The notes under the pieces are model-generated. The model saw only the letters and a list, made by a program, of their open reading frames with translations, did not search any database and was not told the origin of the DNA. Positions 16,021 through 25,730 of a DNA stretch of 45,260 nt are shown here, one piece after another. Positions within the stretch are counted from its first letter, which is position 1, and each line of letters begins with the position of its first letter. The stretch is taken from the NCBI GenBank assembly GCA_013314855.1, contig JABUEW010000020.1, positions 1 to 45,260 of the forward strand, read 5' to 3'. The stretch comes from Bacillota bacterium (GTDB lineage: Bacteria; Bacillota; Clostridia; Acetivibrionales; DUMC01). A program made the position numbers and the translations under genes.

Positions 16021-16887
16021 ATGCGAAAAATAGGATTTTTAGGGCCAAAAGGGACATTTTCCCAGGAAGCGGTGAAAACTTACCTTGACATTTTAGGGCG
16101 GGAAACTGAAGTTGAAGAGTATAAAGAATGTGATTACAGTACAATACGTGATATGCTTGTTGAGGTTGAGAAAGGTGAGATAGAAGAGGCTTTGGTACCT
16201 TTAGAGAACTCTTTAGAAGGTGCTGTAAGTGAAACTTTGGATATGATGGCAACTGAAGTAAATTTAAAAATTAAGGCAGAAATAATTATTGCAATAAGGC
16301 AGAACCTTTTAATTAAAAAAGAAAGCTGCCCGGAAAACATTAAATACATCATTTCCCATCCTCAGCCTATTGGCCAGTGCAGAAAATATATTTCTAATAA
16401 TTTCCATAAAGCAGAGATTAAACTTGTTTACAGTACGGCAGGAGCTGCAGAGATGGTAGCTGCAGGAGAAGGCGATTCGGCAGCTATAGGGTCTGCAATT
16501 GCTGCAGAAGCTTATGGTCTGGATATTTATGCACGAGATATTCAAGATGGTGAAAATAATTTTACGAGGTTTGCAGTTGTATCTAAATGTGACAGCCAAA
16601 GGACAGGTTTTGATAAGACCTCAATAGTGTTTTCCACTGAGGATAAACCGGGAAGTTTATACAGGATCCTTGACATTTTTAATTTATGGGATATAAATAT
16701 GACCAGGATTGAATCCAGACCGGCTAAAAAACAGCTTGGAAGTTATATTTTTTTTGTTGATATAGAAGGGCACAGGGATGACGATGATGTACGTGACGCT
16801 TTAACTATGGTAAAAAGGAAAACATCATTTTATAAATTTTTAGGTTCTTATCCTAAATATGGGTTGTACCGGGCTATACATCCCTAA
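16021..16887 (+). CDS. pheA: prephenate dehydratase
   Basis: Converts prephenate to phenylpyruvate, the committed step to phenylalanine. The catalytic domain covers about residues 1-185, starting MRKIGFLGPKGTFSQEA and carrying the essential Thr-Arg-Phe at about 182-184 (ENNFTRFAVVSK). A regulatory ACT domain at about 195-275 contains the phenylalanine-binding ESRPAK-type motif (IESRPAKKQLGSYIFFVDIEG), which implies feedback inhibition. At 288 residues it is a stand-alone, non-fused PheA. I used the ATG at 16021 because the family starts here and the promoter lies just upstream. Confidence 0.96.
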   Translation: MRKIGFLGPKGTFSQEAVKTYLDILGRETEVEEYKECDYSTIRDMLVEVEKGEIEEALVPLENSLEGAVSETLDMMATEVNLKIKAEIIIAIRQNLLIKKESCPENIKYIISHPQPIGQCRKYISNNFHKAEIKLVYSTAGAAEMVAAGEGDSAAIGSAIAAEAYGLDIYARDIQDGENNFTRFAVVSKCDSQRTGFDKTSIVFSTEDKPGSLYRILDIFNLWDINMTRIESRPAKKQLGSYIFFVDIEGHRDDDDVRDALTMVKRKTSFYKFLGSYPKYGLYRAIHP

Positions 16888-17008
16888 CAATGTTGAAAAG
16901 TGGTCGAATAATAAAACAGTAGATTAAAATACAAGTAAGTAGGCGGATATTGTAGGTAAACAGCCGTTGATATAGAGAAGTGGTTAGCGATAGAGGGAAG
17001 TGGTTAAT

Positions 17009-17347
17009 ATGGGTTTATATGATAAGGAAATTGATATAACGAGAAACATTAAGATAATTGAGTGGCTGAAAAGTGAGCTTTTAACAGATATTGCCAATTT
17101 GTTTAGGACTTTGGTCAATGGAGCCAGGGAAGAATTACATGAGTCTATTTCCGAAACATTATCCAATATTATTTTAATATGTTATTTATTAGGAAGGCGA
17201 TTAGGTATCAGTTATAATGCTATTGAAATGAAAATAGAAAGTAAAATAAGGCTAGGCCTTATAGAATCCCATGATGTGGAAAAACATTATGGTGACCTTT
17301 CAGAATTGGCAAAGCACCTGAACAGCTCAAGAGCTAAGATGAAGTAG
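17009..17347 (+). CDS. MazG-like protein
   Basis: A 112-residue all-alpha protein of the small MazG-like family found next to gdpP/rplI/dnaB in clostridia. Helices carry the acidic pattern of the MazG fold (ITRNIKIIEWLKSELL, HESISETLSNIILICYLLG), and ELHES-x5-N is reminiscent of the metal site, but the full E-x-x-E-x12-E-x-x-D set is not evident, so pyrophosphohydrolase activity is uncertain. ATG 17009 follows GAGGGAAG by 11 bases; a GTG at 17000 overlaps that site. A near-repeat (TAGAG-AAGTGGTTA) lies directly upstream at 16973-17007. It precedes gdpP by 44 bases, in the same direction. Confidence 0.7.
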   Translation: MGLYDKEIDITRNIKIIEWLKSELLTDIANLFRTLVNGAREELHESISETLSNIILICYLLGRRLGISYNAIEMKIESKIRLGLIESHDVEKHYGDLSELAKHLNSSRAKMK

Positions 17348-17391
17348 TTCAGGGACAAAAATGAAATAACCCCGGGGGAAGAGGAGTTTAG

Positions 17392-19398
17392 ATGAATAAT
17401 AAGAAATATTCACGAATCTTTATACCACGGACAAGCTCTTATCTTTGGATAATATTAATTTTGTTGGTGGTAATAACTTGGCTGGACTGGCGAATAGCCA
17501 TACCGGGGTATTTACTGTTTATAGCTCTGGTAATATATAATTTCAGGGCTAACTGCAGAAGGCAAAGAGACATTGCAAAGTATATAGAAAATCTCACCTT
17601 TAATATAGATTCAGCCTCAAAAGACACTTTGCTAAATTTTCCTATGCCCCTTGTCGTAGTTGAACTTGACGGTACAATAATCTGGTATAACCAGAAATTC
17701 AGGAAGATATTTAATGGAGAGCAACTACTGGAAAACACCATCAGTTCCTTTGTTGCCGAGCTTCATCCTTACAGCCTGTTAAATAACCAGACAAATATTT
17801 TAAGAGAAATAAAAATAAATGAAACCTATTACAAAGTGATGGGGAATTTTATTAAAATACAGGGAAGGACCGATGTTACAGACTATATACTTCTTTTGTA
17901 TTTTTTAGATAATACGGAAATTGTAGAGCTAAAAACAAAATATAATGAAGAAAAGCCTGTTACAGGGATTATAATTATAGATAACTATGATGAACTTATG
18001 CAGAGCATGGAAGACGTGGCGCGTCCCCAAATACTTGCTGAAATAGATAAAAAAATTGTGCAATGGATGGGTTTTACCGGAGGAATTCTAAAAAAATTTG
18101 AAAGAGACAAGTATTTATTTTTGTTTGAATATAAATATCTGAAGGACTTTGAGGATAAAAAGTTTGAGATTCTTGATACTGTAAAAGAGATAAATGTGGG
18201 GAATAAAATCCCTGTGACTCTTAGTATAGGTTTAGGCATAAATAACGGAACCCTGTCCCAGAACCTGGCTGCAGCAAGTGCAGCTATAGACCTGGCTCTT
18301 GGAAGGGGAGGAGACCAGGTTGTTCTTAATAACAAAAATAGTTTCAAGTTTTATGGTGGTAAGACGAGAGAACTTGAAAAACATACCCGTGTTAAGGCAA
18401 GGGTTATATCTTATGCCTTAAGAGAGTTAATAGACCAATGTTCACAGGTTATGATTATGGGTCACGAAAACCCGGATATAGATGCTATAGGTGCTGCATT
18501 GGGAATATACAGGATTGCTAAAAGCAGAAATAAAGACGCATATATTGTTTTAAGCCAATCAAACCCTACAATTGACAGTATGTTGGCCAGGATAGAAAAA
18601 ACCCAGGAGTACAATAATTTGTTCCTGGAAAGAGGTGAGGCCCTTAACAGGATTAACGGCAAAACTTTGCTAATTATTGTGGATACTTACAGGACAAAAT
18701 ACACAGAATACCCTGAACTTCTTAAATATACCAACCAGGTGGTGGTTATTGACCATCACAGGAGAGGAACAGATTACATCCAAGATGCCACGCTTGTTTA
18801 CCAGGAGATTTATGCATCTTCTACATGTGAACTTGTAACAGAGATAATCCAGTATGTAGATGAAAAGTTAAAACTGAAACCTGTTGAGGCTGAAGCTTTA
18901 TATGCCGGTATAGTAATGGATACAAAATGGTTTACCTTCAAGACAGGGATCAGGACTTTCGAAGCTGCCTCATTCTTAAAGAAGCAAGGTGTCGACCCTT
19001 TATCGGTAAGACAACTGTTTCAAAATGATTTATCAACATTTTTAAATATTTCCGCTATCGTAAGAGATGCAGAGATAATGGAGAATAGCATTGCCATATC
19101 CATTTGTCCGCCCAATATAAAAAATACTTTACTTACAGCTGCTAAAGCTGCCGATGAGCTGTTGAGCCTTTCAGGCATAATAGCTGCATTTGTGTTATGT
19201 TCTGTTAATAATGGTGTATCTATAAGCGGGAGGTCTCTTGGTGAATTAAATGTACAGGTTGTACTGGAAAAACTGGGCGGGGGAGGGCATCAGACTGTAG
19301 CGGGGGCGCAACTTCAAGATATTTCTGTTAATGAGGCTAAAGAAAAACTAAAACATGCTATAATAGAGTATATAAGCGAAACGAATAACAACGGGTAG
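17392..19398 (+). CDS. gdpP: cyclic-di-AMP phosphodiesterase GdpP
   Basis: Membrane-bound enzyme that hydrolyses c-di-AMP. The order is as expected for the 650-670-residue family: two N-terminal transmembrane helices (about 12-50), a PAS-like domain (about 75-165), a degenerate GGDEF domain (about 180-315; GGDQV in place of GGDEF), then DHH (HENPDIDAIG at about 358, DHH at about 454) and DHHA1 with GGGGHQTVAG near 630. All visible metal-binding residues of the DHH part are kept, so it should be active. It stands in the conserved gdpP-rplI-dnaB cluster. RBS is AGAGGAG. Confidence 0.97.
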   Translation: MNNKKYSRIFIPRTSSYLWIILILLVVITWLDWRIAIPGYLLFIALVIYNFRANCRRQRDIAKYIENLTFNIDSASKDTLLNFPMPLVVVELDGTIIWYNQKFRKIFNGEQLLENTISSFVAELHPYSLLNNQTNILREIKINETYYKVMGNFIKIQGRTDVTDYILLLYFLDNTEIVELKTKYNEEKPVTGIIIIDNYDELMQSMEDVARPQILAEIDKKIVQWMGFTGGILKKFERDKYLFLFEYKYLKDFEDKKFEILDTVKEINVGNKIPVTLSIGLGINNGTLSQNLAAASAAIDLALGRGGDQVVLNNKNSFKFYGGKTRELEKHTRVKARVISYALRELIDQCSQVMIMGHENPDIDAIGAALGIYRIAKSRNKDAYIVLSQSNPTIDSMLARIEKTQEYNNLFLERGEALNRINGKTLLIIVDTYRTKYTEYPELLKYTNQVVVIDHHRRGTDYIQDATLVYQEIYASSTCELVTEIIQYVDEKLKLKPVEAEALYAGIVMDTKWFTFKTGIRTFEAASFLKKQGVDPLSVRQLFQNDLSTFLNISAIVRDAEIMENSIAISICPPNIKNTLLTAAKAADELLSLSGIIAAFVLCSVNNGVSISGRSLGELNVQVVLEKLGGGGHQTVAGAQLQDISVNEAKEKLKHAIIEYISETNNNG

Positions 19399-19488
19399 TA
19401 ATAGACAGTACAGTGCAGTGTGGTAGATAAATAATGGATGAATGATAATGAATAAATGAATAATGGATAATTGAGGAGGGGTTTCACG

Positions 19489-19935
19489 ATGAAGGTTATT
19501 TTAAAACAGGATGTAAAAAGCCTGGGGGAGAAAGATAGCATAATTGAAGTAAAGGACGGTTATGCCAGAAATTATCTCCTGCCAAAAGGTCTGGCGGTGG
19601 AAGCTACTGAAGGTAATCTCAGTATTATTAGAAATAGAAAGGAAGCAGAAAAACTAAAAAAAGATAAGGAATTGGAGAATGCAAAAGCCCTGGCTGGTAA
19701 ACTCAATAATACGGTTATTACAATAAAAACCAAGGCAGGAGAGAGCGGAAAGCTTTTTGGCTCAATTACATCCATGGATATTGCGGAAAGTCTGCAAAAA
19801 AGCATGAAAATTAATATTGATAAAAAGAAAATTCATCTGCCTGAAGCTATAAAAAGTTTAGGAACTTATGAGGTTGAAGTAAAATTTTATGCAGGGGTAA
19901 GTGCATTATTAAAGGTGAATATAGAACAGGAATAG
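19489..19935 (+). CDS. rplI: 50S ribosomal protein L9
   Basis: L9 of 148 residues: N-terminal domain MKVILKQDVKSLGEKD with the signature GYARNYLLPKGLA, a long connecting helix at about 42-75 and the C-terminal domain with KLFGSIT. ATG 19489 has TGAGGAGGGG 9 bases upstream; the in-frame TTG 19471 is inside that site. A stretch of AATGAATAATGGATAA-like near-repeats fills the gap after gdpP. It is 13 bases ahead of dnaB. Confidence 0.98.
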   Translation: MKVILKQDVKSLGEKDSIIEVKDGYARNYLLPKGLAVEATEGNLSIIRNRKEAEKLKKDKELENAKALAGKLNNTVITIKTKAGESGKLFGSITSMDIAESLQKSMKINIDKKKIHLPEAIKSLGTYEVEVKFYAGVSALLKVNIEQE

Positions 19936-19948
19936 AGAGGTTTTAGCA

Positions 19949-21286
19949 ATGGCAACAGAGTTAAATATATTGGGAAGGATACCCCCACAGAATATTGAAG
20001 CAGAACAGTCTGTCCTGGGGTCTATGCTCCTGGATAAGGAAGCCATACCTGTTGTTGCTGAAATACTAAGAAGTGACGATTTTTATAGGGATGACCATGG
20101 TGAAATATATGAAGCTATAATGGACCTTTTCAATAAAGCGGAGCCTGTGGATCTTATAACAGTTACAGAGCAATTGAAAGCAAGAGGGACACTGGATAAG
20201 GTAGGGGGCCTGGAATATATCACTAACATAGCTACTTCAGTACCGACAACAGCTAATGTAAAGCATTATGCCAATATTGTAGAAGAAAAGTCGATCTTAA
20301 GAAAGCTTATCAAAGCCTCTTCCAAAATTATAGATATGAGTTATGAGGCCTCTGATGAGATTTCCGTAATCCTGGATAATGCAGAAAGAAATATTTTTGA
20401 TATACTCCAGAAACGCAGCTCCAAAGGATTTTACCATGTAAAGGAAATATTGGTAGAAACCTTCAACCGCCTGGAAGAATTATACAATAAAAAAGAGTTT
20501 ATTACGGGAGTGCCTTCCGGTTTTATAGATTTAGACTATAAAACCTCCGGATTCCAGGATTCGGATTTAATACTCATAGCCGCCCGGCCGTCTATGGGAA
20601 AAACTTCCTTTGCCCTTAACATTGCCCAGTATGCAGCTATATATAAAAAGATACCTGTTGCTATCTTTAGCCTTGAAATGTCCAGAGAACAGCTGGTCAA
20701 CAGGATATTATGCAGTGAGGCCCTGATTGACAGCCAGAAAATGAGGACCGGGAACCTGGATGATGAAGACTGGGACAAAATTGCCCATACTCTTGGCCCT
20801 TTATCTGATGCTCCTATTTATATTGATGATACTCCTGGAGCTTCAGTTATGGAAATTAGGGCAAAATGCAGGAGGCTTAAGCTTGAAAAAAATTTGGGAC
20901 TTGTAATTATAGACTATTTGCAGTTGATGCAGGGAAGAGGAAGAGTTGAAAACAGGCAACAGGAAATATCGGAGATTTCCAGGTCATTGAAAATATTGGC
21001 AAAAGAAATAAAAGTGCCCGTGATAACTTTGTCCCAGTTAAGCCGTGCTCCTGAAACCAGGTCGGACCACCGCCCTGTCCTCAGTGACTTGAGGGAGTCG
21101 GGAGCTATTGAACAAGATGCTGATATGGTAATATTTATATATAGGGATGACTATTATAACCAGGATACGGATAAGAAGAATATAGCTGAAATAATAATTG
21201 CCAAGCATAGGAACGGCTCTACAGGAACTATAGAGTTGGTATGGCTAGGTCAATATACGAAATTCGGCAATTTAAAAAGAACATAA
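19949..21286 (+). CDS. dnaB: replicative DNA helicase DnaB/DnaC type
   Basis: Hexameric 5'-3' helicase at the replication fork, 445 residues. The N-terminal domain (about 1-150) begins with PPQNIEAEQSVLGSMLL, followed by a linker and a RecA-like domain with Walker A ARPSMGKTSFAL at about 212, Walker B LGLVIIDYLQLM near 312 and the QLSRAPETR sensor/arginine region near 360. No intein or insertion is seen. In the Bacillus nomenclature this is dnaC. It is translated from AGAGGTTTT close behind rplI. Confidence 0.98.
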   Translation: MATELNILGRIPPQNIEAEQSVLGSMLLDKEAIPVVAEILRSDDFYRDDHGEIYEAIMDLFNKAEPVDLITVTEQLKARGTLDKVGGLEYITNIATSVPTTANVKHYANIVEEKSILRKLIKASSKIIDMSYEASDEISVILDNAERNIFDILQKRSSKGFYHVKEILVETFNRLEELYNKKEFITGVPSGFIDLDYKTSGFQDSDLILIAARPSMGKTSFALNIAQYAAIYKKIPVAIFSLEMSREQLVNRILCSEALIDSQKMRTGNLDDEDWDKIAHTLGPLSDAPIYIDDTPGASVMEIRAKCRRLKLEKNLGLVIIDYLQLMQGRGRVENRQQEISEISRSLKILAKEIKVPVITLSQLSRAPETRSDHRPVLSDLRESGAIEQDADMVIFIYRDDYYNQDTDKKNIAEIIIAKHRNGSTGTIELVWLGQYTKFGNLKRT

Positions 21287-21325
21287 ATAGTCGAAACATA
21301 GAATAAAAATTCGGGAGTAAGCGAA

Positions 21326-22897
21326 ATGCAGTGGGAAAATACGAAAGCAAGAGAAATACAGGAGAAGGTACTTAAAACAATAAAAAAGCATAGTCTTATT
21401 GAACCCGGGGAGTCAGTTCTTGTAGGAGTTTCAGGAGGGCCGGACTCTGTCTGTCTCCTTCATGTCCTTTATTCCTTATCCCTGTCTCACCAACTTAAGA
21501 TAGAAGGGATATTTGCTGTCCATATAAATCATATGCTGCGGGGTAGGGAATCGGACATGGATGAAGAGTATGTAAAGGAGCTTTGCAACCAACTGGGCAT
21601 CAAATTGTTTTCTGTATCTTTAAATATCAGGGAAATATCAGATAAAAAAGGCATTTCAATAGAAGAGGCTGCAAGGGAGGAAAGGTATAGCCAGTTTGCT
21701 TTACTTGCCGGCCAAATAGGTAATTGTAAAATTGCGGTAGCCCACAACAGAAATGACCAGGCTGAAACAATAATAATGAATATAATCCGGGGCACAGGCC
21801 TTGACGGGCTTAGGGGAATGGATTATAAAAGGGGAAAAGTAATAAGACCTCTACTGGACATTGGAAGGAATGAAATAGAAGAATATTGTATTATGAATAA
21901 TCTAAATCCACGTACTGACAGTACGAACCTAAAAAGCATTTATACCAGGAATAAAGTGAGGCTGGAACTAATACCTTATATATCTAAGAGTTTTAGCATA
22001 GATATGGTGGAAAGCACTAATAGAATGGCAGATTTAATAAGAGATGACTACTGTTATCTTGAAGAAGTGGCCACGGAGCAATATAAAGAATGTGTATTGA
22101 ATGAGCATTTGTTGGAAGCATACGGTAATGCAATTGAGTTGGACAATGCAAAGAAGTTGGATGACCAAATGAATTTAGTTAATGGAATAGAACTGGATAT
22201 AAAAAAAATAATGAATTGCCATAACGCCATCAGAAAAAGGGTTATAAGGAAGGCAATAGAAAAAGTTAAAGGAAATTTGATGTCTATAGAAAGTGTCCAC
22301 ATTGAAAAAATACTTGGGTTATGCCTGGAAGGAAGGACAGGTTCCCAAATCTGCCTGCCCCATAATATTCGTGTAGCGAAATCCTACAATATTTTAAAAA
22401 TATATATGTATGACAAGCTTTCTAATGAACTGCCCTGTGAATTGTCCCGGGAAACTGCAGGAGAAAATAGAGAAGCTAAATTTACTTATTTTAACAAAAA
22501 GCTTGAAATACCGGGGATTACACCTATAGAAGTCCTGGATGCTTACCTGGAAGCAACTGTTATTGATAGAAATTCATTTGATGTTGAGATATTTAAAAAT
22601 TTGAGCTATAATTCACTAGTACAATTTTTTGATTATGATAAACTAAAAGCAGGGATAAATATAAGGAATAGGGAAGAGGGAGACATAATTGCTCCCTATA
22701 AATGTAAAGGTACAAAAAAATTAAAAGAATACTTTATAGACAATAAGATACCCAGGGAAATCAGAAATCGCATACCTCTGATTGCTAAAGGGAAAGAAAT
22801 AGTGTGGGTTATTGGGTACAAGATAAGTGATAAATTCAAAATAACTGAAAACACTAAAAGTATATTAAGGTTGGAATTTAGAAAAAGCAAGAATTGA
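21326..22897 (+). CDS. tilS: tRNA(Ile)-lysidine synthetase
   Basis: Makes lysidine at C34 of tRNA-Ile(CAU), essential for AUA decoding. The PP-loop SGGPDS is at about residues 36-41 and the catalytic core continues through HINHMLRGRESDMDE, AVAHNRNDQAET and RGTGLDGLRGM. The C-terminal substrate-recognition domain is seen in the last 75 residues (IRNREEGDIIAPYKCKGTKK, then IPLIAKGKEIVWVIGYKISD). At 523 residues it is longer than most homologues (about 430-475), mainly through the middle segment at about 240-330. Followed by hpt, the usual clostridial tilS-hpt-ftsH order. Confidence 0.96.
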   Translation: MQWENTKAREIQEKVLKTIKKHSLIEPGESVLVGVSGGPDSVCLLHVLYSLSLSHQLKIEGIFAVHINHMLRGRESDMDEEYVKELCNQLGIKLFSVSLNIREISDKKGISIEEAAREERYSQFALLAGQIGNCKIAVAHNRNDQAETIIMNIIRGTGLDGLRGMDYKRGKVIRPLLDIGRNEIEEYCIMNNLNPRTDSTNLKSIYTRNKVRLELIPYISKSFSIDMVESTNRMADLIRDDYCYLEEVATEQYKECVLNEHLLEAYGNAIELDNAKKLDDQMNLVNGIELDIKKIMNCHNAIRKRVIRKAIEKVKGNLMSIESVHIEKILGLCLEGRTGSQICLPHNIRVAKSYNILKIYMYDKLSNELPCELSRETAGENREAKFTYFNKKLEIPGITPIEVLDAYLEATVIDRNSFDVEIFKNLSYNSLVQFFDYDKLKAGINIRNREEGDIIAPYKCKGTKKLKEYFIDNKIPREIRNRIPLIAKGKEIVWVIGYKISDKFKITENTKSILRLEFRKSKN

Positions 22898-22936
22898 AAC
22901 AGAGGAAGGGAAATACTTAACGCGGGGGTGTAGAAC

Positions 22937-23527
22937 TTGATATGCAGCAATAATGAAGTTAATAATCAATTTAATAATGATCAATTTAATAATGAGGTTG
23001 AAAGGATACTGGTACCGAGAGAGAAAATTGCCGAAAAGGTAAAGGAATTAGGCAAAAAGATTTCGGAAGATTATAAAAATTGCGAGCTGGTATTAATAGG
23101 TGTATTGAAAGGTGCTTTTATATTTCTTGCAGATCTCATGAGAGAACTTACTATCAATGCAGATATGGACCTGATATCGGTTTCCAGTTATGCGAATGAT
23201 ACGGAATCTTCCGGAATTGTACGTATAATAAAGGATGTGGATATAAATATCTCCAATAAACATGTCCTGATAGTTGAGGATATTGTGGATACAGGTCTCA
23301 CGCTAAAACATTTAAAGGAGCTTTTTAGGACAAGGGGCCCCAAAAGTGTGAAAATATGTGCAATATTTGATAAACCTTCTAGAAGAAGGGTAAATATAAC
23401 TGTAGATTACAAGGGGATAGAGATACCCAATGAATTTGTTATAGGCTATGGCCTTGACTATAAAGGAAGATACAGGAATCTTCCCGATTTATGCGTCTTG
23501 AATCCTGAAGTTTATAAGAAAAAATAG
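22937..23527 (+). CDS. hpt: hypoxanthine phosphoribosyltransferase
   Basis: Purine salvage enzyme forming IMP/GMP from hypoxanthine/guanine and PRPP. The PRPP loop VEDIVDTGLTL is at about residues 113-123; VLKGAFIFLADLMREL and FVIGYGLDYKGRYRNLP are also typical. The start is TTG 22937, 6 bases after GGGGGTG; the nearby ATG 22942 is out of frame. The first 20 residues are an asparagine-rich extension not usual in the family, partly made by a 15-bp tandem duplication (NQFNN DQFNN). The catalytic part starts at about residue 20 (VERILVPREKIAEKV). Confidence 0.96.
   Translation: MICSNNEVNNQFNNDQFNNEVERILVPREKIAEKVKELGKKISEDYKNCELVLIGVLKGAFIFLADLMRELTINADMDLISVSSYANDTESSGIVRIIKDVDINISNKHVLIVEDIVDTGLTLKHLKELFRTRGPKSVKICAIFDKPSRRRVNITVDYKGIEIPNEFVIGYGLDYKGRYRNLPDLCVLNPEVYKKK
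22966..22995 (+). repeat. 15-bp tandem duplication in the 5' end of hpt
   Basis: TCAATTTAATAATGA occurs twice in direct succession, 22966-22980 and 22981-22995. It keeps the frame and adds five residues to an N-terminal tail. Confidence 0.95.
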
Positions 23528-23558
23528 CGAGAAAATGATGAAAATAAACAACAATTTA

Positions 23559-23587
23559 TTGTATTTTAATTATATATATGCTAATAT
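23559..23587 (+). promoter_or_regulatory. extended -10 promoter of ftsH
   Basis: TTGTAT, 17 bases, TAATAT, with TG placed one base before the -10 (23579-23580), an extended -10. It is 66 bases before the ftsH start. Confidence 0.5.
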
Positions 23588-23652
23588 AAAATAACGGGAA
23601 AAAGCACTGCTGCAAAGACTATATTTTGTACTGCAGGCAGGGAGGGAGATAT

Positions 23653-25467
23653 TTGAAATATTTGAAAGGTTTAAGCTTTTATATAGTATTATTTGTGATA
23701 ATATTATTTATATTGGCTTTGTCCCAAGGTACTGATAATCCTATAAATATGGATTATTCGGATTTAATAAGGGAAATTCATAACAATAATGTAAGTGAAG
23801 TTGTCTTAGAAGGACAAAAGGCTACGGTTGTTTTGAAAAAGCCGTATATTACCGATAGGGTTAATAAATATGTTATATATATACCTGATGTAGGGACTTT
23901 TTTATCTGAAGTTTCCGAGCAGATGAAAAACGGTCAGATAAGGGTAAGGACGGAGTTTCCGCCTACAGCTCCATGGTGGGTTGCAATATTGCCAACTGTA
24001 GGGCTTATTGTTATTTTTGTGCTTTTCTGGGTGTTTTTCCTTCAGCAATCCCAGGGAGGCGGCGGTAGCCGGGTTATGTCTTTTGGTAAAAGCAGAGCAA
24101 AAATGAGTACCGATGAGAAGAGGAAAGTAACTTTTAATGATGTTGCCGGTGCAGATGAAGAAAAGGAAGAATTAGCGGAAATTGTAGAATATCTGAAAAT
24201 GCCGAAGAAGTTTATTGAGCTTGGTGCAAGGATACCAAAAGGTGTGCTGCTTGTAGGACCTCCGGGTACAGGTAAAACTTTGCTGGCAAGGGCGGTATCG
24301 GGTGAAGCAGGTGTTCCGTTTTTCAGTATCAGCGGTTCCGATTTTGTAGAGATGTTTGTTGGTGTAGGTGCCTCCAGGGTAAGAGACCTTTTTGAGCAGG
24401 CAAAGAAAAATGCACCATGTATAGTTTTTATCGATGAAATAGATGCTGTTGGTAGGCATAGGGGTGCAGGACTGGGAGGAGGACACGACGAGAGGGAGCA
24501 GACACTAAACCAGCTGCTCGTTGAGATGGATGGGTTTGGTATAAATGAAGGAGTCATTGTCCTTGCTGCCACGAACAGGCCAGATATACTTGACCCGGCT
24601 TTATTAAGGCCCGGGAGATTTGACAGGCGGATATTTGTGGGTTTGCCGGACATAAAAGGAAGAGAAGAAATATTAAAGGTGCATGCAAGAGGAAAACCTC
24701 TATCCCCCGAAGTAAAATTAAACGAACTTGCCAAGAGCACTCCAGGGTTTACCGGAGCTGACCTGGAGAATTTACTGAATGAAGCGGCTCTTCTTGCGGC
24801 AAGGAAGAATAAGAGGAAAATTGAGCCGGAGGAAATTAAAGAAGCTACATTTAAAGTTATAATGGGTCCGGAGAAGAAGAGCAGGGTAATGAGTGAAAGC
24901 GAGAAACGGCTTACTGCTTACCATGAGGCAGGTCATGCTATTGCTGTCAAACTTATATCAACTACTGATAAAGTAGACAGGATTTCAATAATACCTTCGG
25001 GTAGAGCAGGCGGGTATACCGCATTTAAACCTGAGGAGGATAAAACATACCTTACCAGGTCACAACTCATGGAAAAGATAGCAATAGCGTTAGGTGGAAG
25101 AGCTGCCGAAGAAATAGTCCTTGGGGAAATAAGTACAGGAGCCTACAATGATCTGAAAGAAGCAAACAATGTAGCAAGAAACATGATAACAAGATATGGT
25201 ATGAGTGAAAGACTCAGCAACCTTATATTCGGTAGTGAGACAGATGAAATTTTCCTGGGTAGGGATTTTGCCCATACAAGAAATTATAGTGAGCAGATAG
25301 CTGCGGAAATTGATATGGAAGTTAAGAATATAATTGATAATTCCTATCAAAAGATAGTAAATATACTCAAAGAAAATATAAACAAGCTCCATACTATTGC
25401 AGCTACACTAATAGAAAAAGAGAAGTTGGAAGGGCAGGAATTTGAAGAACTGTTTGTAAGTGCGTGA
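23653..25467 (+). CDS. ftsH: ATP-dependent zinc metalloprotease FtsH
   Basis: Membrane-anchored AAA protease for quality control of membrane and regulatory proteins. 604 residues from the TTG at 23653, which GGAGGGAG precedes by 5 bases; a TTG 27 bases upstream overlaps no ribosome site. Two transmembrane helices are at about 5-24 and 104-128. The AAA module has Walker A GPPGTGKT at about 202-209, Walker [13 protein letters not shown], and the second region of homology [20 protein letters not shown]. The zinc site HEAGH is at about 424-428 with the third ligand in the later DLKEANN. The C-terminal tail is short. Standard tilS-hpt-ftsH order. Confidence 0.98.
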   Translation: MKYLKGLSFYIVLFVIILFILALSQGTDNPINMDYSDLIREIHNNNVSEVVLEGQKATVVLKKPYITDRVNKYVIYIPDVGTFLSEVSEQMKNGQIRVRTEFPPTAPWWVAILPTVGLIVIFVLFWVFFLQQSQGGGGSRVMSFGKSRAKMSTDEKRKVTFNDVAGADEEKEELAEIVEYLKMPKKFIELGARIPKGVLLVGPPGTGKTLLARAVSGEAGVPFFSISGSDFVEMFVGVGASRVRDLFEQAKKNAPCIVFIDEIDAVGRHRGAGLGGGHDEREQTLNQLLVEMDGFGINEGVIVLAATNRPDILDPALLRPGRFDRRIFVGLPDIKGREEILKVHARGKPLSPEVKLNELAKSTPGFTGADLENLLNEAALLAARKNKRKIEPEEIKEATFKVIMGPEKKSRVMSESEKRLTAYHEAGHAIAVKLISTTDKVDRISIIPSGRAGGYTAFKPEEDKTYLTRSQLMEKIAIALGGRAAEEIVLGEISTGAYNDLKEANNVARNMITRYGMSERLSNLIFGSETDEIFLGRDFAHTRNYSEQIAAEIDMEVKNIIDNSYQKIVNILKENINKLHTIAATLIEKEKLEGQEFEELFVSA

Positions 25468-25488
25468 GATTGCAGTTTTTTCATAAAC

Positions 25489-25517
25489 TTGACTTAAGTT
25501 TGTGAATGTGTTAAATT
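25489..25517 (+). promoter_or_regulatory. SigA-type promoter of the metK riboswitch transcript
   Basis: TTGACT, a 17-base spacer and TAAATT place the start near 25524, about 23 bases before the first riboswitch helix. Confidence 0.6.
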
Positions 25518-25546
25518 AATTTGTAACAAAATAAATATAGTTTTGC

Positions 25547-25691
25547 CTTATCAAGAGAGGTGGAGGGACTGGGCCCGATGAAACCCGGCAACCGGCATTT
25601 TATATGCATCGGTGCCAATTCCTGCAGGATGTAATCCTGAGAGATGAGGAGCAAAATTAAACCTCTTCATTGTTTAAGAGGCTTTTTATTT
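25547..25691 (+). ncRNA. SAM-I (S-box) riboswitch with terminator, controls metK
   Basis: The aptamer shows the class signatures CTTATCAAGAGAGGTGGAGG, GATGAAACCCGGCAACC, GGTGCCAATTCC and GAGAGATGAGG. Helix P1 is CTTATC (25547-25552) with GATGAG (25643-25648). The switch can be read directly: ATGAGGAG (25644-25651) can instead pair with CTCTTCAT (25663-25670) as antiterminator, while CCTCTT (25662-25667) with AAGAGG (25676-25681) plus CTTTTTATTT is the terminator. SAM binding holds P1, frees the terminator and stops metK transcription. Confidence 0.97.
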
Positions 25692-25730
25692 GTTCCGGAA
25701 AACAATAAATTGAAGAGGGGAGATATTAAA

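Noticed and set aside
24042-24740. 232-codon open frame on the minus strand
   Set aside because: Lies wholly inside ftsH, with low-complexity Ser/Pro-rich translation typical of the reverse of a conserved gene.
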